A stretch of DNA of 64,000 bases from Halichoerus grypus (taxonomy: Eukaryota > Chordata > Mammalia > Carnivora > Phocidae), in assembly GCF_964656455.1 (NCBI RefSeq), contig NC_135718.1:146860262-146924261 (forward strand). Reading direction: 5' to 3'. The position numbers were made by a program, and so were the translations under genes. Position 1 is the stretch's first letter. Every line of letters starts with the position of its first letter. Shown piece after piece: positions 1 through 14,827 of the stretch. Under the pieces are notes generated by a model. That model saw only the letters and a list, made by a program, of their open reading frames with translations. It had not been told where the DNA came from and did not search any database.

Positions 1-230
1 CTTGGCTCTCTGTGACCTCTCCCTTGGCAGTTTGTCTTCTCCATCTTTGTTGTCATGTGTCCTTTGCAGCTTGTCTCCTTTTTTAACTCTGTGTACTTGT
101 CCTGAACAGTTTATTTTTTCCTCTGATGACTCTTAAGTCTACTCTTCTTTTTTCAGGTACATTTTCTACCTTAATTACCTGGGAAGATGTCATAGATTTA
201 TAGATGTTCCCTTCTTAAAAAACAAAGTTA

Positions 231-670
231 GGGGCACCTGGGTGGCTCAGTCAGTTAAGCGTCAGACTCTTTTTTTTTTTTTTTTTTTTTAAAGATTTAT
301 TTATTTCTTTGACAGAGACACAGCGAGAGAGGGAACACAAGCAGGGGGAGTGGGAGAGGGAGAAGCAGGCTTCCCGTGGAGCAGGGAGCCCGATGCGGGG
401 CTCGATCCCAGGACCCTGGGATCATGACCTGAGCCGAAGGCAGACGCTTAACGACTGAGCCACCCAGGCGCCCCAGCGTCAGACTCTTGATTTTGGCTCA
501 GGTTGTGGTCTTGGGGTTGTGGATTGAGCCCCGTGTCAGGCTCTGCACTCAGCGGGGAGTCTGCTTGAGATGCTCTCTCTCCCTCTCCATCTGCCCCTCT
601 CCCCATCCTCCCTCTTGCTCGCATGCTCTCTCTCTCCCTCTCAAATAAATAAATAATCTTAAAAAAAAAA
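231..670 (+). mobile_element. CAN-SINE, + orientation, split by a second SINE
   Basis: The head ggggcacctgggtggctcag is at 232-250 and the tail (aaataaataaataatcttaaaaa) ends near 670. Its body is interrupted by the insertion at 271-474. Confidence 0.9.
271..474 (-). mobile_element. CAN-SINE inserted inside another SINE
   Basis: Poly-T then aaagatttatttattt through ccacccaggcgcccc. Flanked by a 13-bp target duplication agcgtcagactct at 258-270 and 475-487, which lies within the host SINE. Confidence 0.92.
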
Positions 671-689
671 CAAAGTTAAAACTTCTTGC

Positions 690-808
690 AGTCTTTTTTT
701 TAAATTTTATTTATTTTGAGTAATCTCTACACCCAACATGGGGCTCGAACTCATGACCCTGAGATCAAGAATCTGCATGCTTCACCGATTGAACCCCTAA
801 ACTTTTTA
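690..808 (-). mobile_element. Old CAN-SINE fragment
   Basis: Diverged antisense SINE: ttaaattttatttattttga followed by a tgaccctgagatcaagaatc core. The terminal gcgcccc is decayed. Confidence 0.7.
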
Positions 809-1051
809 CAGTCTTAAAAAGCAAAAGGACTAGAGATGCTTATTACAGAAAATTAGAAGGTTCAGAAGCATGTGCACCAAAATATGAATTGTGGTTATCT
901 CTGAGTGGTAGAACTCTGGTGATTTTTGTTCTCACAAGTGTGTTAAGTCAGAAACTGTGACGTGTCTGAGAATTACCATACATACATATATATGTACACA
1001 TATATAGTGACAGGAGACACGAGGCTTGCTGGATTAGAGGAAGATATGTTG

Positions 1052-1233
1052 TTTTTTTAAAGATTTTATTTATTTATTTGAGAGAGAGAGAGCACAAGCA
1101 GAGGGGAGGGGCAGAGGGAGAAGGAGGCTCCCCACTGAGCCGGGAGCCCAACGTGGGACTCGATCCCAGGACCCTGAGATCATGACCAGAGCCAAAGGCA
1201 GACGCCTCACCGACTGAGCCACCCAGGTGCCCC
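1052..1233 (-). mobile_element. CAN-SINE
   Basis: Poly-T/aaagattttatttatttatt start and ccacccaggtgcccc end. Short flanking duplication around gaagata. Confidence 0.9.
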
Positions 1234-1849
1234 GAGAAAGATACAGCAAAATGCAGCAGTCAGGGCAGTACCTTAATACTAGTTTTCTGAGCTCCAGTCC
1301 CCACAGGGAGATGCAGTGAGAGCCACCGGTTACCCTGTCGCTTGCAGAGGTTGCACCCCAGGAGGGGAACCCTATGAGACTCAGTTTAGACAGGAGCTGC
1401 TCTCACGCCTGTGTCTGCTCTACCGTGGAGCAAGAGAGATGACTCACTAAGCAGATCGCCTCCAGGGTTCAGGGGGGAAGGTGTTACCAGCTTTATTACC
1501 CTGGAAAGTAAGCAGGTGTCTCCAGAAATGGGAAGCAGCGAGCTTTCCATCTGCACATCTCTCCAGGCACCTCTGTCTTTAGGCAGACACCGAGTCTGCC
1601 TTCCAGGGCCTCTGCCTCTCAGCCTGCCGGTGTCCTCTGCTCGGAAAGCCTGGGCCACACAGAGATGAAGCAGTGTTCATGGAGGATTTCCTCCCAACTA
1701 TTTTCCTCTGTCGTTAAAAAATTATTTTGAATTAGGTAGCCCAAAAGTGGTAACTCAAGCAGATAATTTATTATTTTAGTTTGTGTTTCACTTTTTCCTA
1801 GTGGATAAGCATTTAGGGTTTTGTGTCCTCTTAAGAATTGGCCCCTTTG

Positions 1850-1982
1850 GTGCCTGGGTGGCTCAGTCAGTTAAGCATCTGCCTTCAGCTCAGGTCATGA
1901 TCCCAGGGTCCTGGGATTGAGCCCCACGTCGGGCTCCCTGTTCAGCGGGGAGCCTGCTTCTCCCTCTCCCTCTGGTGCTCCT
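1850..1982 (+). mobile_element. CAN-SINE, 3' truncated
   Basis: Head ggtgcctgggtggctcag through cctgcttctccctctccctc. The (AAATA) and poly-A tail is missing; old L1-like sequence follows directly. Confidence 0.85.
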
Positions 1983-1984
1983 CA

Positions 1985-2370
1985 TTCCTTTGTGTAGGCC
2001 CTGATTTCCATGTGGTGTCATATTTTTTCTGCTTGAAGAAATTTCTTTAGCATTTATAGTGCAGGTTCGCTGGTGATGTTCTTTCAGCTCTGGTGTGTCT
2101 GAAAGTCTTCATTTTGCTTTGTCTTTTGAAAGAATTGTAGGTATATAATTCTAGGTTGATGGTTTTTTTTCAGTGCTTTAACTTAAAATTAGGAAGTTCT
2201 AACTGAATTTCTGCCCCCTGTTCTGTCTCTCCTCAGGGCCTCCAGTTACACAGAGACTGGGCGGCTTGAAGCTCTCCTCTAGCAACTGATGCTCTGTTCA
2301 TTTTTTTCCCATTTTTTTTTTCTCTGTGTGTCTTAGTTTGGGTAATTTCCAGGGTTATCTAATAATTGAA
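1985..2370 (-). mobile_element. Old LINE-1 remnant (ORF2 antisense)
   Basis: Phrases such as gtatataattctaggttgat and gcatttatagtgcaggttcg resemble antisense ORF2 sequence of old L1M elements. Family not assigned. Confidence 0.5.
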
Positions 2371-2383
2371 AGAAAACTTACCT

Positions 2384-2660
2384 CTTGGTTCACAGTGCCT
2401 GACCTACCCAGATTATCTTCTGATCTTATCTAAGATGTTTGTACGGGCCGGGAGGCCATTGATATTGTGGGCAAAGGTCTGAAGTGTGCCCTAAATGTGT
2501 GAGGGGGCAGGGAGTGGTTAGTCCAGTGCACTGGGGGTGGTTAGAACGGCTGACCGGCGTTGGGCCCGTGGCGACAGAAGTCCTTATCTCCTGCCTGGGT
2601 CTGAGAGCACAGGGTCTGGGCCAACTTATTTAGAATTTACTAACTTCCTGTTTTAAAAAT
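2384..2660. repeat. Unassigned diverged repeat, copy A
   Basis: Aligns by eye over its length with 6626-6975 in the same direction: shared anchors include gatctta, gggaggcc, tctgaag, gtgtgag and ggggtctggg or agggtctggg. Likely two copies of one old interspersed repeat; I could not name the family. Confidence 0.6.
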
Positions 2661-3443
2661 CGGTTTCGTGAAGGCAGAGACTGGATCCATATGTTTTTTA
2701 TCGTAGCGATGAAGGTGGAATGACTCACTCAAAACTCTTGATGGCTCTGGCCTTTATGGAAGCATAGCGTGTTCAGATCTCACGGTCCGACTTTCCCAGT
2801 GATTTTTATATTCCTCCCCTCTTCTCTCCCGAGGTGTGTACTGTGGGTACGGGCTCGTGATATTTGTGGTTGCCATTTCCTTTTGCTTCTGGTCTGCCTC
2901 CCCGCTTATCAGGTTTCATAAGACAGCGCTGCATCTTGTCAGTTTTCAATGCACCTTTTATGTATGTCCAGATGTTCACCCTCTTGTTTATTTTTACACT
3001 GGATCCATAATAGCCAACGTCCACTTTTACACGCTCTGTTCATTCAGCTCTTTCATCTTTGGGACAAAGAAAGGCATTATTTAGCTTTTCTCTTTAGGCC
3101 AGTTTCCCAAACCTTTCCATTCCATCCCTGGACCATCTCCAGCATCTCTGAGTCATGGAGGCTACAACTGGGACAGTATTTAAAAAGAGAATTGATGAGT
3201 ACTGACCATTAGAAGGTAATTATCTTGTGATTTTCACATGCTGCTTGTCTTTGGGTGATTTAAAGCCATGCGTGTATATAACCTCTTACCTGACAAATAT
3301 GTGTTTGGCGATTGCTTACCCTTTCCGTAATGATGCCTGTCTCTTACTCTATACATGCAAACACATTATGTGCACGTGTGTACGTGTTTATACACGTACA
3401 CATATATAACATTCACTTCGCAAACCATTCCTTTTCTTATAAG
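2661..3443. other. ALDH9A1 intron 2, no recognised element
   Basis: Unique-looking intronic sequence with a short alternating-purine tract (gtacgtgtttatacacgtac) near 3380. No exon 2 of ALDH9A1 was found here. Confidence 0.5.
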
Positions 3444-3633
3444 TTTTTTTTTTTTAAAGATTTTATTTATTTATTTGAGAAAGAGAGCGTGCGCATGAAT
3501 GGGGTGAAGAGCAGAGGGAGAAGCAGGCTCCCCGCTGAGCAGGGAGCCCGACGTGGGGCTCGATCCCAGGACCCCGGGATCATGACCTGAGCCGAAGGCA
3601 GACACTTCACCGACTGACTCACCCAGGGGCCCC
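3444..3633 (-). mobile_element. CAN-SINE
   Basis: Flanked by a 17-bp target duplication caaaccattccttttct at 3421-3437 and 3636-3652, so the insertion is intact and fairly young. It ends about 360 bases before exon 3. Confidence 0.93.
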
Positions 3634-3990
3634 ATCAAACCATTCCTTTTCTAATCGACCTTGAAACGGGGTATGGGTCTTAAATCTGTGACGATTAACT
3701 TGAGGGGAGACCAGGGCTCTGTTCCGCAGTAAGCTTTTTCTCTCTTCCAAATATAACAGCACCACTCCTTTCATTTAAAGTGCAAGCTGTTTCACTAACA
3801 TAACATAATAAAATAAAATTTAAAAAAAAGTACATTTCCCTGAACACCAATTAGGTTGAGCACCTTCTAAAAAAAAAAAAAAAATGCAAGCTGTTTCTAT
3901 TTTTAAAAATTGTGTGATGTAGTCTGAGTGTTGAATATGTTGAGGTGTCTGGTAATATGTCTTAAATCTAGTCTTCTGTTTTACCCGAAG

Positions 3991-4120
3991 GAACGGAAGG
4001 ATGAACTTGCCACTGTGGAGACCATCAACAATGGCAAGTCCATCTTCGAGGCCCGCTGGGACATGGACACTTCATGGCAGTGTCTCGAGTACTATGCGGG
4101 CTTGGCTGCATCCATGGCTG
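3991..4120 (+). CDS. ALDH9A1: ALDH9A1 exon 3 (residues 86-128 and first base of codon 129)
   Basis: The translation starts ERKDELATVETINNGKSIFE and ends in GLAASMAG, the early part of the NAD-binding half of an aldehyde dehydrogenase. The acceptor is the AG at 3989-3990 after a T-rich tract; the donor is the gtgagc at 4121. The exon starts in phase 0 and ends one base into Gly129. Compared with the human protein as I remember it, residue 108 is Trp instead of Leu and 109-112 reads DMDT; both are tolerable family variation. An upstream in-frame ATG at 3928 lies in the intron and is not a start. Confidence 0.95.
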
Positions 4121-4231
4121 GTGAGCCCTGGCCTGGCCTGGGAGCAGGTGGCCGGGAGGCAGAAGAGCAGATCCTAGTGGTGAAGGAGAGAGATTTGGGG
4201 ATTAAGACAGACCTGGGTTAAAAATCCTGGT

Positions 4232-4345
4232 TTTATCACTCTCCGCGTGGGTGACCCTGAGAATTACTTTATCTTTCCTTATTGAAACTGTCTTCGTGCG
4301 TTATCATAACGATTAAATGAGAAAATATACGTAAAGCACTCAGCA
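4232..4345 (+). repeat. MIR fragment (tentative)
   Basis: gtgggtgaccctgagaatta, attaaatgagaaaata and aaagcactcagcatggtacc resemble the central and 3' part of MIR. Confidence 0.5.
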
Positions 4346-4743
4346 TGGTACCTGAGCTTCAGGCCAAGTTGTTAAAAAACCAGTTCTTGCAAGAGTCAGT
4401 AAGCGTTATATTTACTAGTTCCACCCAGTTAAGTTAGCAGAAAAGGTTTTGTTTTGTTTGACTCTGTGAGGTTTACAGTAGTTGGTGTTGGATGGTCACC
4501 AGCACCCAGCAGGGCAGTGGGGAGCCAGAGTCTGAGGTTTGGGTCCTACACTTCCATCTTGTTTCCTTTAAGTTATTATCTGCTAGACGCTCTAAGGTTT
4601 TAGAGGATTATATTAAGTCAAGTGAACACAGGTTTGAGGGACGGGTAGGATTCTTTATCGGAGAGGATGTGCAGAGGCGTGCACGCAAGGCTAGAATGAA
4701 CATTAGAGCGGAGACGGAGCGCTGGCGTATTGGGGACAGTGAG

Positions 4744-4875
4744 GAGGCCAGGGTCAGCGGGGAGGCCGGGGTCAGCGGGGAGGCCGGGGTCAGCGGGGAG
4801 GCCGGGGTCAGCCGGGAGGCCGGGGACAGCGGGGAGGCCAGGGTCAGCGGGGAGGCCGGGGTCAGTGGGGAGGCC
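4744..4875 (+). repeat. 18-bp G-rich minisatellite, about 7.3 copies
   Basis: Unit gaggccggggtcagcggg repeats at exact 18-bp steps from 4744 to 4869 (7 full copies, 1-2 substitutions each) plus a 6-base partial. It sits in ALDH9A1 intron 3, ending 91 bases before exon 4. Because 18 is a multiple of 3, it creates open reading frames on both strands that are not genes. Confidence 0.95.
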
Positions 4876-4896
4876 ACCAAGTGTGGTACAAGCTGA

Positions 4897-5542
<646 letters not shown>

Positions 5543-6059
5543 ATTCCCACTTTTATTTATCTAATTTATTTTTGTTATGGAAAGGAAGACCATTAATTTT
5601 GGCCTTGGAAGCCTGATTTCTTACGGTCACATTGATATAGATTTGTGCTCCTTATAAGTTCTCCTTTCTGCACAAAAATTGTGGGATGATTTCTGTGGAG
5701 GGAGTCGCACTCAAGTTTGGCTTCACTTAAGAAGCAGAAGATAAACTTTGTCCTTCTTAAGACAAATGATAAACAAGGCTCCCATTAGAGAAACTTGGGC
5801 TGGCTGACTGAAGAAGTTTTCTCATACTATTTAAAGAGGAGTCGGTGGGAAAAGATGATTTATTGTATCTTAGGAGAAAAAATCCTGAGGTTAAAGAAAG
5901 CACCACGGTTGGGCCACTGTGTTGAAATGCAGCTTTCCTCGTGTTGCCGCTTCGTGTCCTCCTGCTTTTTGCAAGTTCCCGTGTGAGGCAGAGACAGCTG
6001 CGACAGAAGGACTAGAACTAAGTCACTAGCTTTGGAGACTCATCAAAATGAACCGTTCT

Positions 6060-6975
<916 letters not shown>

Positions 6976-7235
6976 GAACACAGTAATAGTAAGAGAAGAG
7001 TTTCCGCCTGTGACACGTGAATGAACGGTAGTTTCAAAATGCATTCCCTCCTCAGTAAGAGTATCTTTCCCAGAAAGTCAAGTGCAGTCCTGTGGATTCT
7101 CTTAAGGGTTCTGGAAAAGGATAGGTAGACGAAAGGGCAAAGTCCCTGACAAGACAAGGCTGCAGGTCCTTCGTAGTTCAAGATGCCTGGAGGCTCAGGT
7201 TCTAGCTGATGTAGCATGAGGTTTTACCTGCGTGA

Positions 7236-7490
<255 letters not shown>

Positions 7491-7720
7491 TAATTTCAGA
7501 CTTACAGAAGCGTTGCCCAGATAGTGCAAAGAGTTCGTTTGTATCTTTGAGCCACGTTTCTCAAATGTTAACATTTTATCACATTTCCTTTGTCATTCTG
7601 TTTCTCTTTCTATACATACATATGCGTGTTATCTTTTTCTGAACGGTTTGAAAGTTGCAGACATAAGATCTGTAACTTTTACATTTCTGTGTGTATTTTC
7701 TAGAAACAAGTGCATTCTCT

Positions 7721-7926
7721 TTTTTTTTTTTTTTTTTTATAAAAGACTTTATTTATTTGACAGAGAGAGACACAGTGAGAGAGGGAACACAAGCAGGGGG
7801 AGCGGGAGAGAGAGAAGCAGGCTTCCCTCTGAACAGGGAGCCTGATGTGGGGCTCGATCCCAGGACCCTGGGATCGTGACCTGAGCCGAAGGCAGACGCT
7901 TAACAACTGAGCCACCCAGGCGCCCC
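7721..7926 (-). mobile_element. CAN-SINE
   Basis: Target duplication agtgcattctct at 7709-7720 and 7929-7940. Inserted in an older LINE-1 fragment. Confidence 0.93.
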
Positions 7927-8022
7927 ACAGTGCATTCTCTTATGTAAGCACGGTGCACTTAGTAAAATCAATAACCTCGTATGGAGTATACGCACTCTGC
8001 AGCCCCTATCCACATATTGTCA

Positions 8023-8193
8023 TTTTTTAAAAAAGATTTTATTTATTTGAGAGAGAAAAAGAGAGCACAAGCAGGGGGAGCAGCAGGCTCCCCGCTGAGC
8101 AAGGAGCCCGATGCAGGACTCGATCCGAGGACCCCAGGATCATGACCTGAGCTGAAGGCAGACGTTTAACCGACTGAGCCACCCAGGCGCCCC
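8023..8193 (-). mobile_element. CAN-SINE
   Basis: Flanks cacatattgtca (8011-8022) and cacatgttgtca (8194-8205) are a slightly diverged target duplication. Confidence 0.9.
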
Positions 8194-9343
8194 ACATGTT
8201 GTCACTTGTTTGACATTAGTCCTTTTAGCAAACTAAACAAAAACACAGTTTCTTTCTTCTGGTCCAAGACCGAATCCGGGAAGGTGTGTCGCCTTTAGTT
8301 GTTGTGTCCGCATAGCCTCCTTTAGTCTGGAACAGTCAGCTCTTCAGTTAGTCTTATCTTTCAGGACCTTGACATTTTTGAAGAATACAAGCTATTTATT
8401 TTGTAGAATGTCCCTCATTTGGGGTCTGTCTGGTGTTTCCTTTGGTAAGATTTGGGTTATGTGTTTGGGGCAAAAAAACACCACAGAAGCGATGTTGTGT
8501 CCTTCTCAGAGGTGCTGTTGACCCTGCCGAGGGTGGGTGTTCGTCGGGGGAGACGCGTCACGTAGCAGACAGTGCGACAGGATTCTCTACCTCCTCAGCT
8601 CTCCCCCACTAGTCTTAACACCCTTGGATGATTTTTGCTGGAAACAGTTTTATGATGGGGGTTCCCAAATGGTGATTTCCCAATTCCGTTCTTCTACATT
8701 TATCAGTTCACTCTCCACTGTGAGAAGGAACTTTTCCTTCTCTCGTGTTTTTTTCACTCATTTATTTTTATTATCACGGACCATGGATTCTTACTTTATT
8801 CTATGGATTACAATCCATTTACTATCATTATTTATTCTGATGCTCAGATAATTGCCAATTTGGCTCATGGCAGCTCCCGTGACCTTTTGATATGTGTTCA
8901 TTATTCTGTGAGCATCAGTACTTGGCTCTGTTTTTGGACTTTGTATCTATAGTTCTGATAGCATTTGAACAGTATCTGTGCTCACGTTCTACGGGAGGAT
9001 CTAAATGGTCATGACTGGTGATTTTAGAGACAGATGTTCACTGTGAAATGCTTCAGGCTTTTATTAGGCTCAAGCCCTTAGTGCTTAAGTCTATTTTTGC
9101 TTTCCTGTCCCCTCCTACTCTCTAAATACACGGCCCCATTGAGCCTCTTGACAGGAGGCAATAGGAGAGCTCGTGTGACTCATGTGGATCTATGAATGGC
9201 CTTAAGGAAATGTAAACAAAAAGCCAGAACTTTCTTCTCGAAGGGCAGGCAATTTCTTTGCTGATAGGGTGGTATGTCCACAATTCCATGTGTGATTCTG
9301 TTCAGGATGGGGATAATTTTTAGAGCTGGAACTAACCTTTTAA

Positions 9344-9634
<291 letters not shown>

Positions 9635-9830
9635 TAGAAATAGGATGGGGCGAGGGGGAGGGGAATTATTCCACGTTCCTTGCTGGGTGCACTTTTCCTG
9701 TGCTAATACCTGCTTGGCTCACGATGTCCTCAGCTGTGTTCTGCTGCGTACCTGCAGTGGGCTGACTAGGTGTCTGCTCAGGACACACTGAACGTTTCAG
9801 GGGTGCATATCAGGGTTGTGTGTTTAATAG

Positions 9831-9986
<156 letters not shown>

Positions 9987-10079
9987 TAAATGTTAGATAG
10001 AAAAGTGTATTTATAAAATACGTATATGGTATGAAGCAAGTGTCAGTAAACAGTGTCCCCACTGCTCAGACTTAAGGAG

Positions 10080-10560
10080 TAGAAGTTCTTCCTTACCTCC
10101 CATGTGCCCTTCCTCTTGGACAGCAGTGTGCTTTAGTTTACCTGAGACTTAACTGGGTCGACACCTGTTGTTCTGGAAGCAAGGAGCTCAAAAAAAAAAA
10201 AAAAAGAAAAGAAATGGTAGTGCATGTTTGATAAAACAATTAATGAATTTCTTTTCTCAGGAAAGTTGCTGAAGAATATGTTTTTCTTTGAACGATATGT
10301 CATCAATATAATAAAACCAATTTGTCAGACAATCTGGCGATATTTAAAAAATTTTGTAGTTTAATAGTTTTTAGCACCTCTTTTCAATCTTAAACATCTC
10401 CTGGTTTGGACAGGCAAGTGTATGGTCATCCCGCTGTCTTCGACCCTTTTACTTCCCCCCTCCCTCAGAGGTGCCCACTGCTCTAGGTAATGTTATTTTC
10501 GTGCTTCCCTCTGTTATTTTACAATGTATCTTAGTATCCCTATAAAAATATTGGTAGTTG
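10080..10560. other. ALDH9A1 intron 8, 5' part
   Basis: Unique-looking AT-rich intron with an A-tract at 10190-10205. No coding or RNA feature recognised. Confidence 0.4.
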
Positions 10561-12639
10561 CACTGCTGTTCAACATAGTACTAGAAGTCCAATCAGACAA
10601 CAAAAATAAAAGGCATCCAAATCGGCAAAGAAGAAGTCAAACTCTCACTCTTTGTGGATGACATGATACTCTATGTGGAAAACCCAAAAGACTCCATCCC
10701 AAAATTGCTTAAACTCATACAGGAATTCAGCAAAATGGCAGGATATAAAATCAGTGCACAGAAATCTTTGCATGTCTATACACTAACAATGAGATAGAAG
10801 AAAGAGAAATTATGGAGTCGATTGCATTTACAATTGCACCAAAAACCATAAGATACCTAGGAATAAGCCTAACCAAAGACACAAAGGATCTGTACTCCGA
10901 AAACTATAGAACACTCATGAAAGAAATTGAGGAAGATACAAAGAAATGGAAAAACGTTCCCTGCTCATGGACTGGAAGAACAAATATTGTGAAGATGTCA
11001 ATGCTACCTAGAGCAATCTACACATTCAGTGCAATCCCTATCAAAATACCATCCACTTTTTTCACAGAGCTGGAACAAATAATCCTAACATTTGTATGGA
11101 ACCAGGAAAGACCCCGAATAGCCAAAGGAATGTTGAAAAAGAAAACCCAAGCTGGTGGCATCACAATTCCAGACTTCAAGCTCTACTACAAAGCTGTCAT
11201 CATCAAGACAGTATGTTACTGGCACAAAAACAGACACATAGATCAGTGGAACAGAATGGAGAGCCCAGAAATGGACCCTCAACTCTGTGGTCACCTAATC
11301 TTCAACAAAGCAGGAAAGAATGTCCAATGGAAAAAAGACAGTCTCTTCAACAAATGGTGTTGGGAAAATTGGACAGCCACATGCAGAATAATGAAACTGG
11401 ACCATTTCCTTACACCACACACAAAAATAGACTCAAAATGGATGAAAGATCTAAATGGGACACAGGAATCCATCAAAATCCTAGAGGAGAACACAGGCAG
11501 CAACCTCTTTGATCTCAGCCGTAGCAACTTCTTGCCAGACATGTCTCCAAAGGCAAGGGAAAAAAAGGCAAAAATGAACTACTGGGACTTCATCAAGATA
11601 AAAATCTTTTGCACAGCAAAGGAAATAGTCGACAAAATCAAAAGACAACTGACAGAATGGGAGAAGATATTTGTAATGTCTTACCAGATAAAGGGCTAAT
11701 ACCCAAAGTCTATAAAGAACTTAATCAAACTCAACACCCAAAGAACAAATAATCCAATCAAGAAATGAGCAGAAGACATGAACAGACATTTCTCCAAAGA
11801 AGACATCCAAATGGCCAATAGACGCATGAAAAAGTGCTCAATGTCACTCGGCATCAGGGAAATACAAATCAAAACCACAGTGAGATACCACCTCACACCA
11901 GTCAGAATGGCTAAAAATCACAAGTCAGGAAACGACATGTTGGCGAGGATGTGGAAGAAGGGGAACCCTCCTACACTGTTGGTGGGAATGCAAGCTGGTG
12001 CAGCCACTCTGGAAAACAGTATGGAGGTTCCTCAAGACATTAAAAATAGAGCTACCCTACGACCCAGCAATTGCACTACTGGGTATTTACCCCAAAGATA
12101 TAAATGTAGTGATCCAAAGGGGCACATGCACCCCAATGTTTATAGCAGCAATGTCCACAATAGCCAAACTATGGACAGATGAATGGATAAAGAAGAAGTG
12201 GTCAATATATGTAATGGACTATTACTCAGCCATCAGAAAAATGCAGTCTTGCCATTTGAAATGACAGGGATAGAACTAGAGGGTATTATGCTGAGCAAAG
12301 TAAGTCAATCAGAGTAAGACAATTATCATATGATCTCACTCATATGTGGAATTTAAGAAACAAAACAGGAGCATAGGGGTAGGGAGGGAAAAATGAAATA
12401 AGACAAAACCACAGAGGGAGACAAACCATAAGAGACTCTTAATCATAGGAAACAAACAGGGTTGCTAGAGGGGAGCAGGGTGGGGGAATGGGGTTAACTG
12501 GGTGATGGACATTAAGGAGGGATGTAATGAACACTGGGTGTTATATAAAACTGATGAATCACTGAACTCTACCTCTGAAACTAATAATACACTATATGTT
12601 AATTAATTGAATTTAAGTTAAAAAATAGTAAAAAAAAAA
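10561..12639 (+). mobile_element. 5'-truncated LINE-1 in sense orientation in ALDH9A1 intron 8
   Basis: It starts within ORF2 just before the reverse-transcriptase FxDD box (tttgtggatgac, 10651-10662, read FVDD) and runs through the ORF2 C-terminus (open for 295 codons at 10812-11699) to a carnivore-type 3' end (acactgggtgttatataaaa) and poly-A at 12631-12639. In-frame stops at about 10793 and later frameshifts make it dead. No clear target duplication was found. About 2.1 kb of a roughly 6-7 kb element. Confidence 0.93.
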
Positions 12640-13028
12640 TCAGTTTCACAGGCTTTAAAAAACTATATACAGATTGAATTATGTTTTGTAATTCCTTACA
12701 TCTTGTCTAGAAGATAGATCCAGCTGATCTTTGTCCCTAAGGTTGACAGCTGTGTCCATTTTCAGCACTTGATTATCTGATGCATTTTAACCTTTAGCCC
12801 TCGCTAAAAAAAGATCCACTGAGGTTTGAAAGCTATGAACCTAGCATCCATACCATGGATTAGCTTGTACTTATTAACTGAATAGGAAAAGCTTACAATA
12901 TATTTTTAGATACAAATAAAAAATATAGATTAAACAATAGTGTGTATGGTATAAACCCAGATGTATTAAAAAACAAGTGTATGCATAAGAAAAAGAAGGA
13001 ATGGAGTATTCATCGTAATGTTAATAGG

Positions 13029-13121
13029 GTTGCTGGGTTTAAAGGTGATTTTTATTATACTTGGTACATTTCTTTGGTTGCTGGGATTAAAGGTGATTTT
13101 TATTATACTTGGTACATTTCT
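13029..13121. repeat. 48-bp tandem duplication
   Basis: Two copies of gttgctgggtttaaaggtga plus following bases, at 13029-13073 and 13077-13121 (45 aligned bases, one visible mismatch, period 48). Not part of a recognised mobile element. Confidence 0.93.
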
Positions 13122-13232
13122 GAATATTCCAGATTTTTCACAGGGAATATATATTTTACAATTAGGAAAAAAAAGTTAAACAAGCTGTGAACCTAGGCAA
13201 AGAACAGGGAGCTAACTGAATCACTTTATTCT

Positions 13233-13418
13233 AGTGATTCTGAAAGCCTGGTTTGTGATCCATGACGTCAGTGCCACTTGGAAAACCTGTTAAATTAGGG
13301 GCCGATTCCTGGCTCCTGCCCTAGACCCCTCAATGTAACTCTCAGAGTGGGGCCCAGCGATCTGCTTTTCAATAAACCCCCAATTAATTTTTATTCATAT
13401 TAAAGTTTGAGAGTCTGG
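13233..13418 (+). mobile_element. MER5A-like (hAT-Charlie) relic
   Basis: gtttgtgatccatgacgtca, ggggcccagcgatctgcttt and aaagtttgagagtctggg match the general layout of MER5A. Called from memory of the consensus. Confidence 0.5.
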
Positions 13419-14369
<951 letters not shown>

Positions 14370-14407
14370 TGAATGGCCAGAGCCCCTGCTGTTGAGTTTA
14401 TTTATTT

Positions 14408-14622
14408 TTCTTTTTTTTTTATTCTTTAATTTTTTAAATATTTTATTTATTTATTTATTTGGCAGAGAGAGAGAGAGCACAAGCAGGGGGAGCGGCAGAG
14501 GCAGAGGGAGAAACAGGCCCCCCACTAAGCAGGGAGCCTGATGTGGGACTTGATCATAGGACCCCGGGATCACGACCTGAGCCAAAGGCAGGCACTTAAC
14601 ACACTGAGCCACCCAGGTGCCC
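14408..14622 (-). mobile_element. CAN-SINE, first of a stacked cluster
   Basis: Poly-T, attttatttatttatttatt, then ccacccaggtgccct. Preceded by cccctgctgttgagttta at 14382-14399. Confidence 0.88.
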
Positions 14623-14631
14623 TATTTGTTT

Positions 14632-14811
14632 TCTTAAAAGATTTTTTATTTACTTATTTGAGAGAGAGAGAAAGAACGAGTTGGGGGGGCAGAGGGCAAG
14701 GGAGAAGCAGGCTCTCCACTGAGCAGGGAGCCTGATCAGGGCTCAATCCCGGACTCCAGGACCATGACCTGAGTCGGCAGACGCTCAATCAACTAAGCCA
14801 CCCAGTGCCCC
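14632..14811 (-). mobile_element. CAN-SINE, second of cluster
   Basis: ttaaaagattttttatttac to gccacccagtgccc; more diverged than its neighbours. Confidence 0.85.
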
Positions 14812-14827
14812 TGCTGTTGAGTTTAAG

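Noticed and set aside
3928..3990. Upstream ATG in frame with ALDH9A1 exon 3
   Set aside because: It precedes a good splice acceptor (ttttacccgaag) and the known protein joins to exon 2 at this point; the extra residues have no family match.
10812..12264. Possible host protein gene in ALDH9A1 intron 8
   Set aside because: Clearly the C-terminal part of LINE-1 ORF2, with frame breaks and an L1 3' end.
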